Source: Calidithermus roseus (GTDB taxonomy: Bacteria; Deinococcota; Deinococci; Deinococcales; Thermaceae). From it: a stretch of DNA of 64,000 nt. Below the pieces are notes generated by a model. That model had not been told where the DNA came from. It saw only the letters and a list, made by a program, of their open reading frames with translations, and made no database searches. The stretch is from contig NZ_QWLA01000005.1 in the NCBI RefSeq assembly GCF_003574095.1, positions 1 to 64,000 of the forward strand, in the 5' to 3' direction. Both the position numbers and the translations under genes were made by a program. Below, piece after piece: positions 25,392 through 34,490 of this stretch. Positions within the stretch are counted from its first letter, which is position 1; each line of letters opens with the position of its first letter.

Positions 25392-27956
25392 ATGAATTTG
25401 GAGAAGTGGACCGAACAGGCGCGTCAGGCGGTGGCTCAGAGCCAGGTGCTGGCCAGGGAGATGAGCCACTCGCAGATCGACGTGCCCCACCTGGCGGCAG
25501 TGCTGCTGCGAGACTCAGCGGGGCTTCCGGCCAGGATCGTGGCCAGGGCTGGGCTGAGTCCGGAGGCGGTGTACAAGGCTGCCCAGAGCGAGCTGGGCAG
25601 GCTGCCGCGCATCAGTGGGGCCGAGGCGGGGCAATACCTCTCGGGCAAGCTCAACGGCCTGTTTGGACGGGCCGAGGCACTGGCCGCCGAGCTCAAAGAT
25701 AGCTACGTGGCAGTGGATACCCTGCTGCTGGCGCTGGCTGAGACCGGCTTCGCAGGGCTCGAGGCTGCCAGAGTCAAAGCGGCCATGCTCGAGGCCAGAG
25801 GAGGGAGGAAAGTGAACTCAGAACACGCTGAAGGGACGTACAACGCGCTCGAGCAGTACGGCATCGACCTGACCAAGCAGGCCGAGGAAGGCAAGCTCGA
25901 CCCGGTGATCGGGCGCGACGAAGAAATCAGGCGCACCATTCAAATCCTGCTGCGCCGCACCAAGAACAACCCCGTGCTCATCGGCGATCCGGGGGTAGGG
26001 AAGACGGCCATCGTCGAAGGATTGGCCCAGCGCATCGTCAAGGGCGACGTGCCGGAGGGGCTCAAGGGCAAGCGCATCATCGGCTTGCAGATGGGCTCGC
26101 TACTGGCCGGGGCCAAGTACCGTGGCGAGTTCGAGGAGCGGATGAAGGCGGTGATCCAGGAAGCCGTTCAGAGCGCCGGGGAGATCATCCTGTTCATCGA
26201 CGAGTTGCACACCATCGTGGGCGCGGGCAAGGCCGAGGGCGCGGTAGACGCGGGCAACATGCTCAAGCCCGCGCTGGCGCGGGGTGAGCTGCACATGATC
26301 GGGGCGACCACCCTCGACGAGTACCGCGAGATCGAGAAGGACGCTGCCCTCGAGCGCCGCTTCCAGCCGGTGTTCGTCGATGAGCCCAGCCTCGAGGAGA
26401 CCGTGAGCATCCTGCGCGGCATCAAGGAGAAGTACGAGGTGCATCACGGCGTACGCATCACCGACTCCGCCCTCATCGCCGCCGCGCAGCTCTCGCACCG
26501 CTACATCACCGACCGCCGCCTGCCCGACAAGGCCATCGACCTCGTGGACGAGGCCGCGGCCCGGCTGCGCATGGCGCTGGAGTCGAGCCCCGAGGCCCTC
26601 GACTCGCTCAACCGCAAGAAGCTGCAACTCGAGATCGAGCGCGAGGCGCTGAAAAAAGAGACCGACCCCGAGTCGCGCATACGGCTCTCCGACATCGAGC
26701 GCGAGATCGCCGAGCTGAGCGAGGAGATCACCAAGCAGCGTGCGGAGTGGGAGGCCGAGCGCGAAGTGATGAACCGGCTGCGCGCGGCCCAGCAGAAGCT
26801 CGACGAGGTGCGCACGCAGATCGAGCAGGCCGAGCGGGCTTATGACCTCAACAAGGCCGCCGAGCTGCGCTACGGCGAGCTACCCCGTCTCGAGGCCGAG
26901 GTACAGCAGCTTTCGCAGCAGATGCAAAGCGCCAAGTTCGCCCGCCCCGAGGTCTCGGAGGAGGACATCGCCGAGATCGTCGCCCGCTGGACCGGCATCC
27001 CCGTGAGCAAGCTGCTCGAGGGCGAGCGCGAGAAGCTTTTGCGCCTGGAGGACGAGCTGCACCAGCGGGTAGTGGGCCAGGACGAGGCCATCCTGGCCGT
27101 GGCCGACGCCATCCGCCGGGCTAGGGCCGGGCTCAGCGACCCCAAACGGCCCATTGGCTCTTTTCTGTTCCTGGGGCCTACCGGCGTGGGCAAGACCGAG
27201 CTGGCCAAGACCCTCGCAGCTACCCTCTTCGACACCGAGGAGGCCATGGTGCGCATTGACATGACCGAGTACATGGAGAAGCACTCGGTCTCGAGGCTGG
27301 TGGGGGCCCCGCCCGGCTACGTGGGCTACGAGGAGGGCGGGCAGCTCACCGAGGCCATCCGCCGCCGCCCTTATGCCGTCATCCTCTTCGATGAGGTGGA
27401 GAAGGCCCATCCCGACGTGTTCAACATCCTACTGCAAATCCTCGACGATGGGCGCCTGACCGACGGACAGGGCCACACGGTGGACTTCCGCAACACCGTC
27501 ATCATCCTCACCTCCAACCTCGGCTCGCCGCTGATCCTCGAGGGCATCCAGTCGGGCCTGAGCTACGAGGGCATCCGCGAGCGGGTCATGGGCGTGCTGC
27601 GGCAGAACTTCCGCCCCGAGTTCCTCAACCGTCTCGACGAAATCGTGGTCTTCCGCCCGCTCTCGCGCGAGCAGATCGCCCAGATCGTGGAAATCCAGCT
27701 CAAGAACCTGCGCGCGCGGCTGGTCGAGAAGCACATCAGCCTCGATCTCTCCTCCGAAGCCCTGGACTTCCTGGCCGAGCGCGGCTACGACCCGGTGTTC
27801 GGTGCACGTCCTCTGAAGCGGGTCATCCAGCGCGAGCTCGAGACCCCGCTCTCGCGCAAGATCCTCTCGGGCGAGGTCGGCGAGGGAGCCAACTTGTGGG
27901 TTGACGTCGGACCGCTGGGCTTGACCTTCGAGCTCAAGAAAGCTGTTCAGGCCTGA
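25392..27956 (+). CDS. clpB: ClpB disaggregase (Hsp100 chaperone)
   Basis: A hexameric AAA+ disaggregase that works with DnaK to recover aggregated protein. At 854 residues it is the same length as Thermus thermophilus ClpB. It has the N-terminal Clp repeat domain (~1-145), first AAA+ domain with [13 protein letters not shown] and [14 protein letters not shown], the long coiled-coil middle domain (~390-520, very rich in Glu/Arg/Leu), and second AAA+ domain with [12 protein letters not shown] and [12 protein letters not shown], ending in the D2-small domain. [12 protein letters not shown] holds the pore loop. A HAIR-type operator overlaps its promoter. Confidence 0.97.
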   Translation: MNLEKWTEQARQAVAQSQVLAREMSHSQIDVPHLAAVLLRDSAGLPARIVARAGLSPEAVYKAAQSELGRLPRISGAEAGQYLSGKLNGLFGRAEALAAELKDSYVAVDTLLLALAETGFAGLEAARVKAAMLEARGGRKVNSEHAEGTYNALEQYGIDLTKQAEEGKLDPVIGRDEEIRRTIQILLRRTKNNPVLIGDPGVGKTAIVEGLAQRIVKGDVPEGLKGKRIIGLQMGSLLAGAKYRGEFEERMKAVIQEAVQSAGEIILFIDELHTIVGAGKAEGAVDAGNMLKPALARGELHMIGATTLDEYREIEKDAALERRFQPVFVDEPSLEETVSILRGIKEKYEVHHGVRITDSALIAAAQLSHRYITDRRLPDKAIDLVDEAAARLRMALESSPEALDSLNRKKLQLEIEREALKKETDPESRIRLSDIEREIAELSEEITKQRAEWEAEREVMNRLRAAQQKLDEVRTQIEQAERAYDLNKAAELRYGELPRLEAEVQQLSQQMQSAKFARPEVSEEDIAEIVARWTGIPVSKLLEGEREKLLRLEDELHQRVVGQDEAILAVADAIRRARAGLSDPKRPIGSFLFLGPTGVGKTELAKTLAATLFDTEEAMVRIDMTEYMEKHSVSRLVGAPPGYVGYEEGGQLTEAIRRRPYAVILFDEVEKAHPDVFNILLQILDDGRLTDGQGHTVDFRNTVIILTSNLGSPLILEGIQSGLSYEGIRERVMGVLRQNFRPEFLNRLDEIVVFRPLSREQIAQIVEIQLKNLRARLVEKHISLDLSSEALDFLAERGYDPVFGARPLKRVIQRELETPLSRKILSGEVGEGANLWVDVGPLGLTFELKKAVQA

Positions 27957-28102
27957 AGAGGGTTACACTGAGGGTAGACACTCAGCTAAGCGATAAGCGC
28001 TGAGCAGGAAGCCACAAGTTCCAGCGGTTGGCGTTAGGTGTTCGACGCATTGCGTACGGCCTAAAGGTAACCACGACAGGATGCGAACTCGAGGAGGCCT
28101 GT

Positions 28103-29257
28103 ATGCTCAACCAGGAGAACATTCGCCGCATTCACGAGCAGATCGCCGCGAAACCCGCCCCCATGCTCTCGCTCTACGTTGACATCAACCCGGCCAACCC
28201 CAGCAACTCGGGTAGGGCCTACCTGACCAGGGCCAAGGAAGCCATGAGGGTCCTGGGAGTGCCTGAAAAGGTGCTCGACCGGGCCCTGAGCGCGATGGAG
28301 AGGCTACCGGAGGGACGTCTGCGGGCGGTTTTCGCCGGGGAAGACTGGGTAGAGGCTTACGACCTCCAGACCGAACTACCCCTGCCGGACGGGGTCGAGG
28401 CCCGTTGGGGCGAACCTTACCTCACCCCCCTGATGTACGCCCTCGACGAGTACGAGCGCTACGCGGTGGTGTTGGTGGACCGGGAAAAGTGGCGGCTCTT
28501 CGAGCTGCACATGGGGCGGGTGGAGGAACTCGAGGGAGCCTTCCGGGCGGTTGCCGCCAATGAGTGGCGCGACCTAGGAGAGGACGCTACGGCAGCCGGG
28601 GGGCGCAGCGCCGGTCCCGGAGCCGTGGGGTACGTAGGCCGGGCCTCGGGGGGCAGTGGCAAGGATCGCTTCAACGAGCGCATGGGCGAGTGGACCGAAC
28701 GCTTTTACCGGGAGATGGCCCAGAGGTTGGCCGAAACCATGAAAACCAGGGGCACTAGACGGCTCATTCTTATGGGACCTGACCCCGACACCAAGAACTT
28801 CGCCGCTCACCTGCCGAACGGCCTCCCCGAACCCTACATCCTGCCCTCCATGCCGCACTCCAGAGTCGGCCCGGGGGAGGTTCTCAAGGCCCTCGAGCAG
28901 CAGTTGCCTCTGCTCGAGCGTGCCCGCGAGGAAAAGCTCCTCGATGCCATTCGCGAGCGGGGCATCTGGGGCTTGCAGCAGGTGCTGGAAGCTTTGCAGG
29001 AAGGGCGCTTGCACCTGCTGGTGGTGCCCTGGGGTCTGGAGGTGAGGGTGTTCCGCTGCGCCTCGGGCAGGGTAGAGCTGACCCGTGAGGCCGCCGAAGC
29101 CTACTGCCCTGGAGAGAAGCTGGAGGAAGTCTCCTTGAAGGAGGTCCTGCCCACCCTGGCCCAGGCCTACAACCTGCGGCTGGAGATCGTTCACGGCGAG
29201 GCTGAAGCCCGCCTGCGTGAGGAGTTTGGCGGCTTAGCGGGCCTCGTTCGCTGGTGA
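28103..29257 (+). CDS. baeRF/VLRF1-type release-factor-like protein
   Basis: From ATG 28103 (GAGGAGG upstream) 384 residues, rather than the longer frame from 28028. MLSLYVDINPANPSNSGRAYLTRAKEAM is the N-terminal domain typical of bacterial eRF1-like (baeRF) proteins. The central YAVVLVDREKWRLFELHMGRVEELE is the VLRF-type core and GPGAVGYVGRASGGSGKDRFNERMGEWTERFYREMAQ contains a Gly-rich loop like the eRF1 GGQ region. The role may be ribosome rescue under stress; it is not established. Lying between clpB and hsp20 supports a stress function. Confidence 0.72.
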   Translation: MLNQENIRRIHEQIAAKPAPMLSLYVDINPANPSNSGRAYLTRAKEAMRVLGVPEKVLDRALSAMERLPEGRLRAVFAGEDWVEAYDLQTELPLPDGVEARWGEPYLTPLMYALDEYERYAVVLVDREKWRLFELHMGRVEELEGAFRAVAANEWRDLGEDATAAGGRSAGPGAVGYVGRASGGSGKDRFNERMGEWTERFYREMAQRLAETMKTRGTRRLILMGPDPDTKNFAAHLPNGLPEPYILPSMPHSRVGPGEVLKALEQQLPLLERAREEKLLDAIRERGIWGLQQVLEALQEGRLHLLVVPWGLEVRVFRCASGRVELTREAAEAYCPGEKLEEVSLKEVLPTLAQAYNLRLEIVHGEAEARLREEFGGLAGLVRW

Positions 29258-29340
29258 GGTGGCTCGCGGGGGCCCGCTTCATCTCAAGGCCAGGGTAGTC
29301 TCCTGGCCATAATTTTTTATGGTTTGCTATGGTCAATAAA

Positions 29341-29370
29341 CTTGACAATATAACACTCAAGTTTTATTAT
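29341..29370 (+). promoter_or_regulatory. hsp20 promoter with embedded HAIR (HspR-type) operator
   Basis: CTTGACA-N7-ACTCAAG (29341-29361) again gives the HAIR layout. Within it lies -35 TTGACA (29342-29347); a near-ideal TATTAT -10 (29365-29370) is 17 bases downstream. AGGAGG precedes ATG 29389. Confidence 0.8.
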
Positions 29371-29388
29371 TCAAACAGGAGGTAAACG

Positions 29389-29808
29389 ATGGTACGCTTT
29401 GACCCCTTCAGAGAAATCGAGGAGATTCAGGAACGCCTGTTCCGCAACTTCGGCCTGACCCGCCCCGAGAACGGCAACCGCACTTATGCTCCCCTGGTTG
29501 ACGTCATGGACGATGCCCAGGGCCTGCACTTCGCCATCTACCTGCCCGGCGTCGAGCCCGGCAACGTTGAGCTGACTACCGAGAACAACACTCTCAGTGT
29601 TACGGCCCAGCGGCCCTTCAACCGGCCCGAGGGGGTGCAGCAGTACCGCCTCGAGGGCGCCTATGGCACCTTTGCCCGCAGCTTCACCATCCCCAACACC
29701 TACGACCTCTCCAAGGTGAGCGCCAACTTCAAGCATGGCGTGCTCTACGTAGACATCCCCAAGGCCGAGGCTGCCCAGCCCCGCAAGATTGACGTGCAGG
29801 TGGGCTGA
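29389..29808 (+). CDS. hsp20: Small heat-shock protein (Hsp20/alpha-crystallin family)
   Basis: A 139-residue holdase chaperone. The alpha-crystallin domain spans roughly 40-135, with YAPLVDVMDDAQGLHFAIYLPGVEPGNVELTTENNTLSV, FARSFTIPNTYDLSKVSANFKHGVLYVDIPK and the final KIDVQV strand. The N-terminal arm is short (about 35 residues), beginning MVRFDPFREIEEIQERLF. There is no clear IXI-type tail, which may affect oligomer size. Expression should respond to heat through the HAIR site. Confidence 0.95.
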   Translation: MVRFDPFREIEEIQERLFRNFGLTRPENGNRTYAPLVDVMDDAQGLHFAIYLPGVEPGNVELTTENNTLSVTAQRPFNRPEGVQQYRLEGAYGTFARSFTIPNTYDLSKVSANFKHGVLYVDIPKAEAAQPRKIDVQVG

Positions 29809-29830
29809 GTTTCGAGCCTCGAGTCCTCTA

Positions 29831-29862
29831 TCCCGGCGACTCCTGCCGGGATTTTTGTTTTT
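29831..29862 (+). terminator. Terminator after hsp20
   Basis: TCCCGGC (29831-29837) pairs with GCCGGGA (29845-29851) around a 7-base loop, followed by TTTTTGTTTTT. It lies 23 bases past the hsp20 stop. Confidence 0.88.
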
Positions 29863-29892
29863 GACCTGCGCTTGGACCTGTAAACTTGGCCC

Positions 29893-30519
29893 ATGTTCCC
29901 CCTTTACGACATCAATCGCCCGCGCCGCCGGGCGGTTTTGGTACCCGTGCTGGTCGTCGCCAACCTGCTGGCCTTCGTGTGGGAGTGGGTACTCAACGAT
30001 CCTGGGGCCATCATCTACGCCTACGGCTTCATTCCTGCCAACTTCTTCGCCGACTCCCTGGCTGAGTGGCCCACCCTTTTCACCAGCATGTTCCTGCACG
30101 GGGGGATTGGGCATCTGGTGGGGAACATGTGGTTCTTGTGGGTCTTTGGGGATAACGTCGAGGACCGCCTGGGGCGTGGAAGGTTCCTGCTGTTCTACCT
30201 GCTAGGGGGTGTGGGAGCGGCGCTGGCCCAGGGCCTCGTTTCTTATGGAAGCGACGCACCCATGATCGGAGCCTCGGGGGCGATTTCCGCAGTGCTCGGG
30301 GCCTACATCGTGCTCTACCCCGGTGCGCTGATCGTGAGCCTGCTGGGCTTTTTCCCCATCCTCATTCCAGCCGTGATCTATCTGGGGCTGTGGTTTTTGC
30401 TGCAGCTGTTCCAATCCTTTGGCGGAGTTCCGGGGGTCGCTTTCTGGGCTCACATCGGCGGCTTTGTCGTGGGCGTGGTGTTGATTCGGGTAATGGCTCC
30501 CGCCTGGCGGCGGCGTTGA
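29893..30519 (+). CDS. Rhomboid-family intramembrane serine protease
   Basis: A 208-residue protein with about six transmembrane helices. The catalytic Ser lies in IGASGAISAVLGAYIVLYPG (GASG), and the partner His in HIGGFVVGVVLIRV. The HGGIGHLVGNMWFLWVFGDNVED loop is the conserved L1/TM2 region with the His and Asn of the oxyanion site. Cleaves membrane-anchored substrates at the bilayer interface; the target is unknown. ATG 29893 lies just after the hsp20 terminator. Confidence 0.93.
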   Translation: MFPLYDINRPRRRAVLVPVLVVANLLAFVWEWVLNDPGAIIYAYGFIPANFFADSLAEWPTLFTSMFLHGGIGHLVGNMWFLWVFGDNVEDRLGRGRFLLFYLLGGVGAALAQGLVSYGSDAPMIGASGAISAVLGAYIVLYPGALIVSLLGFFPILIPAVIYLGLWFLLQLFQSFGGVPGVAFWAHIGGFVVGVVLIRVMAPAWRRR

Positions 30520-30749
30520 GGGCCGGAAGCAAAGCACGTTGAGTTGGGTCCAGCCTCTCGCTGTGGTGGGTTGTTGCACCCGATGTTGCGGAGCAATTGT
30601 GAAATCTATACCACTGTGACTTGTGAAAAGAAGTACATTTGTTCTCGAGGGACATTTGTCCCCACACAAGAGTCCGGGGAAGGCCGCCATACTCGCACAA
30701 CATTAAGCTGACGCCTCTGCCTGGATTCCTGAATGAAGGAGGAGGCCAG

Positions 30750-32039
30750 ATGGCCGAGAAACACGTCGTCGTACTGGGTGCTGGATTCGCAGGTCTCAAC
30801 GCCGTGCGGGAGCTTTCGCGCGAGCCTTCGGTGCGGGTTACGCTGGTAGACCGCAACAACTACCACCTTTTCCAGCCCTTGCTGTATCAGGTGGCCTCGG
30901 CGGGCCTCGAGGCCCCCCAGATTGCTTTCCCGGTCCGGGCTTTCCTGCGGCGGCACAAGAACGCCCGCTTCTTGCTGGGAAACGCCGAGGGGATTGACCC
31001 CAGGGCCAGGGTGCTGATGGTCGAGGGCAGGCCGGTGCCCTACGACTACCTGATCGTAGGTTTGGGCACGAGGACCAACGACTTCGGGCTGCCGGGTGTG
31101 GCGAAATACGGTTACGCCCTGAAGACCCTCGATGACGCCATGCGCATTCGTGATCGCCTGATCTCGGCTGGCGAGGAGGCCAGCCGTACCGCAGATCCCC
31201 ACCGCCGTAGGGCCCTCCTGACCATGGTGATCGTGGGGGGTGGGCCGACCGGCGTGGAGCTGGCTGGGGCGCTGGGCGAGGTGCGCCGCCACGTGATCCC
31301 CCGGGACTTCCCCGGCGTGGACTTGCGTGAGGTGCGGGTCATCCTCATCGAAACCGGCAGTCGGCTACTCGATGCTTTCGCACCCTCCTCGGCCCGCTAT
31401 GCCCAGCGCTTCCTCGAGCGGCTGGGCGTGGAGGTGTGGCTCGGTGAGCGGGTGGTGGAGATCCGGCCCGACGGGGTCAGGCTGGAGAGCGGCAAGTTCA
31501 TCCCCACCTTCACCGCCGTCTGGACTGCCGGGGTAACCGGGCAGGGGATCCCCGGCCTACAGGTCGTGCGGGGCAACCGGGTCGCCACTACCCCTGAACT
31601 CTATGTGCCTGAGCACCCCGAGGTCTACGTGGCGGGCGACATGAACTTCCTGGAGTACAAAGATGGCCGCCCCTACCCGCAAGTAGCCCCCACGGCCATG
31701 CAGCAGGGCCGCCTGGCTGCGCAGAACATCCTGCGCGAGCTGCGGGGGGAAGAGAAGAGGGCTTTCCGCTATTTCGACAAAGGCAACATGGCGACGCTGG
31801 GCCGCAATGCCGCAGTCGCCGAAATTAAGGGGCTTCGCCTGAGCGCTTTCCCGGCCTGGGTCGCCTGGTTGGGGGTGCATCTTTACTACCTGGCCGGTTT
31901 CCGCAACCGCCTGATGGTGCTGGGCAACTGGGCTTACAGCTACTTCACCTACGACTACGCTGTGCGGGTCATGCACCACCGCCACGAGTTCCCGGCGCTA
32001 AAGACGCCTCTGGAACAACCGGCGGAGATGGGTGCTTGA
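30750..32039 (+). CDS. ndh: Type II NADH dehydrogenase (NDH-2)
   Basis: From ATG 30750 (AAGGAGGAGG upstream) 429 residues, rather than the frame limit of 30639. It transfers electrons from NADH to quinone without pumping protons. FAD-binding HVVVLGAGFAGLNAVREL is at the start and NAD-binding MVIVGGGPTGVELAGALGEV at about residue 160. EVYVAGDMNF is the second FAD contact. The C-terminal YFTYDYAVRVM is the amphipathic membrane-binding helix region. The upstream region has two ACATTTGT repeats (30636-30643, 30652-30659), of unknown meaning. Confidence 0.93.
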   Translation: MAEKHVVVLGAGFAGLNAVRELSREPSVRVTLVDRNNYHLFQPLLYQVASAGLEAPQIAFPVRAFLRRHKNARFLLGNAEGIDPRARVLMVEGRPVPYDYLIVGLGTRTNDFGLPGVAKYGYALKTLDDAMRIRDRLISAGEEASRTADPHRRRALLTMVIVGGGPTGVELAGALGEVRRHVIPRDFPGVDLREVRVILIETGSRLLDAFAPSSARYAQRFLERLGVEVWLGERVVEIRPDGVRLESGKFIPTFTAVWTAGVTGQGIPGLQVVRGNRVATTPELYVPEHPEVYVAGDMNFLEYKDGRPYPQVAPTAMQQGRLAAQNILRELRGEEKRAFRYFDKGNMATLGRNAAVAEIKGLRLSAFPAWVAWLGVHLYYLAGFRNRLMVLGNWAYSYFTYDYAVRVMHHRHEFPALKTPLEQPAEMGA

Positions 32040-32055
32040 GGATAGCCTCAAGCAC
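32032..32055. terminator. Hairpin between convergent ndh and lpxA
   Basis: GTGCTTGAGG (32032-32041) pairs perfectly with 32046-32055 around ATAG. The stem covers the ndh stop codon. There is no T-run on either strand, so it may be a weak or factor-dependent terminator acting in both directions. Confidence 0.5.
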
Positions 32056-32112
32056 GCCGATGGCCAGAGCGCGCTCAACGTCGCTTGGCGTTTAGGATTG
32101 AACGTCTTATGG

Positions 32113-32901
32113 CTACCCCTCCCAATCCGCATCGTGCTGGACGAAACGAGCGATGCCGCGCTTGCTGGGGCTGGCGAGGAAAGCGCGAAGCTCGAGCACC
32201 TCTGGGGTTTCGGGCAGATCCTCGGGGAGGGAGTTGCCAGCACGCAGGGCGCGGAAAGCCCGCTCGAGGGCCTTGTAACGTTCTCCGTTCACGCCGCTGC
32301 GCCGCAGGCCCACCGTGTTGAGCCGGTAGTGGATGGCCGGAACCTCGGTGGCCAGGGTGAAGGGCAGGATGTCCTTACGGGCGCCCGCCATGCCCCCGAG
32401 CATCGCGCCCGCCCCGATGCGCACGAACTGGTGTACTGCTGCCCCACCGCCGATCACCGCACCCTTGCCCACGCTGACGTGACCGGCCAGCATGACGTTG
32501 TTGGTTAGGATCACTCCGTCGCCAACCTGGCAATCATGGGCCACGTGACTGTAGGCCATCAGGTAACAGCCCGTACCGATGCGGGTAGGGCAGTCCTCGC
32601 GGGTCGAGCGGTGCAGGGTGACCCCTTCGCGCAGGATGGTGCGGGCTCCTACCTCGAGCCAGCTTTCCTGCCCCTTGAAGCTCAGGTCCTGGGGCTCCCC
32701 GCCCAGCACCGCGTGGGCTCCCACCCGGACCTCTTCGCCCAGGCGCACGTAGGGCAGGATTACCGCGTGTGGCCCGATCCGAACCCCGTCGCCGACCTCG
32801 CAGGGCCCCTCGATAACCGCGTAGGGGCCGATCTCGACCCTGCCAAGCAATCGGGCTTTGGGTGAGACAACCGCCGTGGGGTGAATGAGGGTGTGGGTCA
32901 T
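32113..32901 (-). CDS. lpxA: UDP-N-acetylglucosamine acyltransferase
   Basis: Transfers a 3-hydroxyacyl chain from acyl-ACP to UDP-GlcNAc or a related sugar. At 262 residues it has the exact family length: a left-handed beta-helix made of hexapeptide repeats (VEIGPYAVIEGPCEVGDGVRIGPHAVILPYVRLGEEVRVGAH and so on). The catalytic His lies in MAYSHVAHDCQVGDG. The helical C-terminal domain is complete. It follows fabZ by 6 bases on the minus strand. Lipid A itself is not expected in this phylum; see findings. Confidence 0.93.
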   Translation of the reverse strand: MTHTLIHPTAVVSPKARLLGRVEIGPYAVIEGPCEVGDGVRIGPHAVILPYVRLGEEVRVGAHAVLGGEPQDLSFKGQESWLEVGARTILREGVTLHRSTREDCPTRIGTGCYLMAYSHVAHDCQVGDGVILTNNVMLAGHVSVGKGAVIGGGAAVHQFVRIGAGAMLGGMAGARKDILPFTLATEVPAIHYRLNTVGLRRSGVNGERYKALERAFRALRAGNSLPEDLPETPEVLELRAFLASPSKRGIARFVQHDADWEG

Positions 32902-32907
32902 GATGGC

Positions 32908-33336
32908 TCAGCCCTCGCTGCGCAGCACGAAGGTCAGGGTAGCTTCGGCCCGGACCTCACCCTCCACCTTGGCTTCAACCTTGACCTTGCCCAAGCCCCG
33001 GCGGTATTGCAAAAGCTCGCCCTCGAGGATCAGGCTGTCGCCGGGCGTTACCGGTTTGCGGAAGCGCGCCTCCTCGACCCCTACCAAAAACACCAGGCCC
33101 CCAGGCTTGAACTCCGGCTGCTTGGTGACCACTGCCACCGAAGCCTGGGCCATGGCCTCGAGGATCAACACTCCCGGCATGATGGGGTAGCTGGGGAAGT
33201 GGCCCTGGAAATGGGGCTCGTTGAAGGTCACGTTCTTGAGGGCCCTGAAGCGCTTCTCATCGGCCTCGAGCACCCGGTCGATGAGCAAGAAGGGGTAGCG
33301 ATGGGGCAGGAATTGCAGAATTTGCGTGATATCCAT
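32908..33336 (-). CDS. fabZ: 3-hydroxyacyl-ACP dehydratase
   Basis: Hotdog-fold dehydratase of fatty-acid elongation, 142 residues. The active-site His lies in FLLIDRV...NEPHFQGHFPSYPIMPGVLILEAMAQ, and the conserved Glu is in LILEAMAQAS. The KARFRKPVTPGDSLILEGELL block is typical. It lies between lpxA and an oxidoreductase gene, with 6- and 7-base gaps, so the three are one operon. This grouping is usual for lipid-A gene clusters. Confidence 0.95.
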   Translation of the reverse strand: MDITQILQFLPHRYPFLLIDRVLEADEKRFRALKNVTFNEPHFQGHFPSYPIMPGVLILEAMAQASVAVVTKQPEFKPGGLVFLVGVEEARFRKPVTPGDSLILEGELLQYRRGLGKVKVEAKVEGEVRAEATLTFVLRSEG

Positions 33337-33343
33337 GACAGGT

Positions 33344-34315
33344 TCACCTGGGATAGGGCATCACCCTCCTGTCCTGCGGCAAGGAGTTGAGGGCCTTGGA
33401 AAGCTCGAGGGCCATCTCGAGGGCCAGCAGGTCGTCCTCGAGGGTTACCAAGGGAGGATCGTCGCGCTGGATACGATCGACGAAATGCTTGAGTTGGCGG
33501 CGCAGCGGGTTTTCGTTGTGGATGGAGGTGCGCTCGACGTGCACGTGGGTGGGGCCGCCCAGTTCGCCGTTGCTCATGGCGCGGTGGATGGACAACTCGG
33601 TGTAGGGGTCGTTGGTGAAGTCCATGCGCACTACCTCGCCCGGCTGGGCGATGGTCAGCGAGCGCTCGGGTTGAGGAGAGACCCGACTGGCGGTGAGCAC
33701 GGCCTGGGTCCCGGAGGGAAACTCGAGCACCGCGTGGGCATACTCGTCGCGCCCGTCGAGGGCCTGGCCCACCACCGTGTAGCGCATGGGCTTTTCCCGC
33801 AGAAGCAGCAGGATGAGGTCCAGGTCGTGGATCATCAGGTCGAGGATTACCCCGATGTCCCGGATGCGGCGGTTGTTGCTCACCCGCCTGGCCTCGATCA
33901 CCCAGGGATTCCCCAGCAGGTTGGGCAGATCCGCCACCGCCTGGTAGAAGCGCATGATGTGTCCCACCTGAAGCACCAGGCCCCGGCGCTCGGCCAGTTG
34001 CACCAGCTCGCGGGCTTGCTCGAGGGAGGGGGTCATGGGTTTTTCCACCAGCACGTGAACGCCGGCTTCCAGGAATAGCCGCGTTTGCTGGTAGTGATGG
34101 GAAGTGGGGGAGGCGATGCTTACGGCCTGTACCTGGCCTAGCAAGGCTTCGGGGTCGGCGTAGGCGGGTACTTCGAGGTCTTGCTCAATAACCCGCCGTC
34201 GCATGGGGTCAGGATCGGCCACGCCCACCAGCTTGACTCCCGGCAGGCCCGCATAGATCTGAGCGTGGTAGGTCCCCATGACCCCCACGCCAACCACGCC
34301 AACTTTTAGCTCCAT
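33344..34315 (-). CDS. Gfo/Idh/MocA-family oxidoreductase (possible UDP-GlcNAc 3-dehydrogenase, GnnA-like)
   Basis: From ATG 34315 (GAGGTGGCC upstream) 323 residues. VGVVGVGVMGTYHAQIYAGLPG is the NAD-binding Rossmann motif. HVLVEKPMTPSLEQARELVQ is the typical EKP motif with the catalytic Lys, and the C-terminal half is the alpha/beta sheet domain. It starts the operon with fabZ and lpxA. In Acidithiobacillus and Leptospira a similar enzyme (GnnA) oxidises UDP-GlcNAc at C3 before LpxA acts. The same role is a reasonable inference here, but a GnnB aminotransferase is not in this window. Confidence 0.8.
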   Translation of the reverse strand: MELKVGVVGVGVMGTYHAQIYAGLPGVKLVGVADPDPMRRRVIEQDLEVPAYADPEALLGQVQAVSIASPTSHHYQQTRLFLEAGVHVLVEKPMTPSLEQARELVQLAERRGLVLQVGHIMRFYQAVADLPNLLGNPWVIEARRVSNNRRIRDIGVILDLMIHDLDLILLLLREKPMRYTVVGQALDGRDEYAHAVLEFPSGTQAVLTASRVSPQPERSLTIAQPGEVVRMDFTNDPYTELSIHRAMSNGELGGPTHVHVERTSIHNENPLRRQLKHFVDRIQRDDPPLVTLEDDLLALEMALELSKALNSLPQDRRVMPYPR

Positions 34316-34490
34316 GGCCACCTCAGTAGGGGCATATCTGACATCGCCAGCATCATAACACCCACACTTCAATCCGCCAGGCTGAACTGAACCTGAAATT
34401 GTCTACACGCATATCTCGTTCCGCCTTGTGTGGCCGCGGGGGCTCTGGTAGGATGCCGTGGTTTGCAGTAGTTCTCCGGGGGAGAAAGCT

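Noticed and set aside
27957-28027. Hairpin after clpB (CTCAGC ... GCTGAG)
   Set aside because: Only six pairs around a loop of 12 bases and no T-run; too weak to call a terminator.
30620-30663. Rex-like half-site and GGGACA/TGTCCC inverted repeat upstream of ndh
   Set aside because: Only one TTGTGAA half is present and the other arm does not match, so I do not claim a Rex operator. The two ACATTTGT repeats are noted under the gene.
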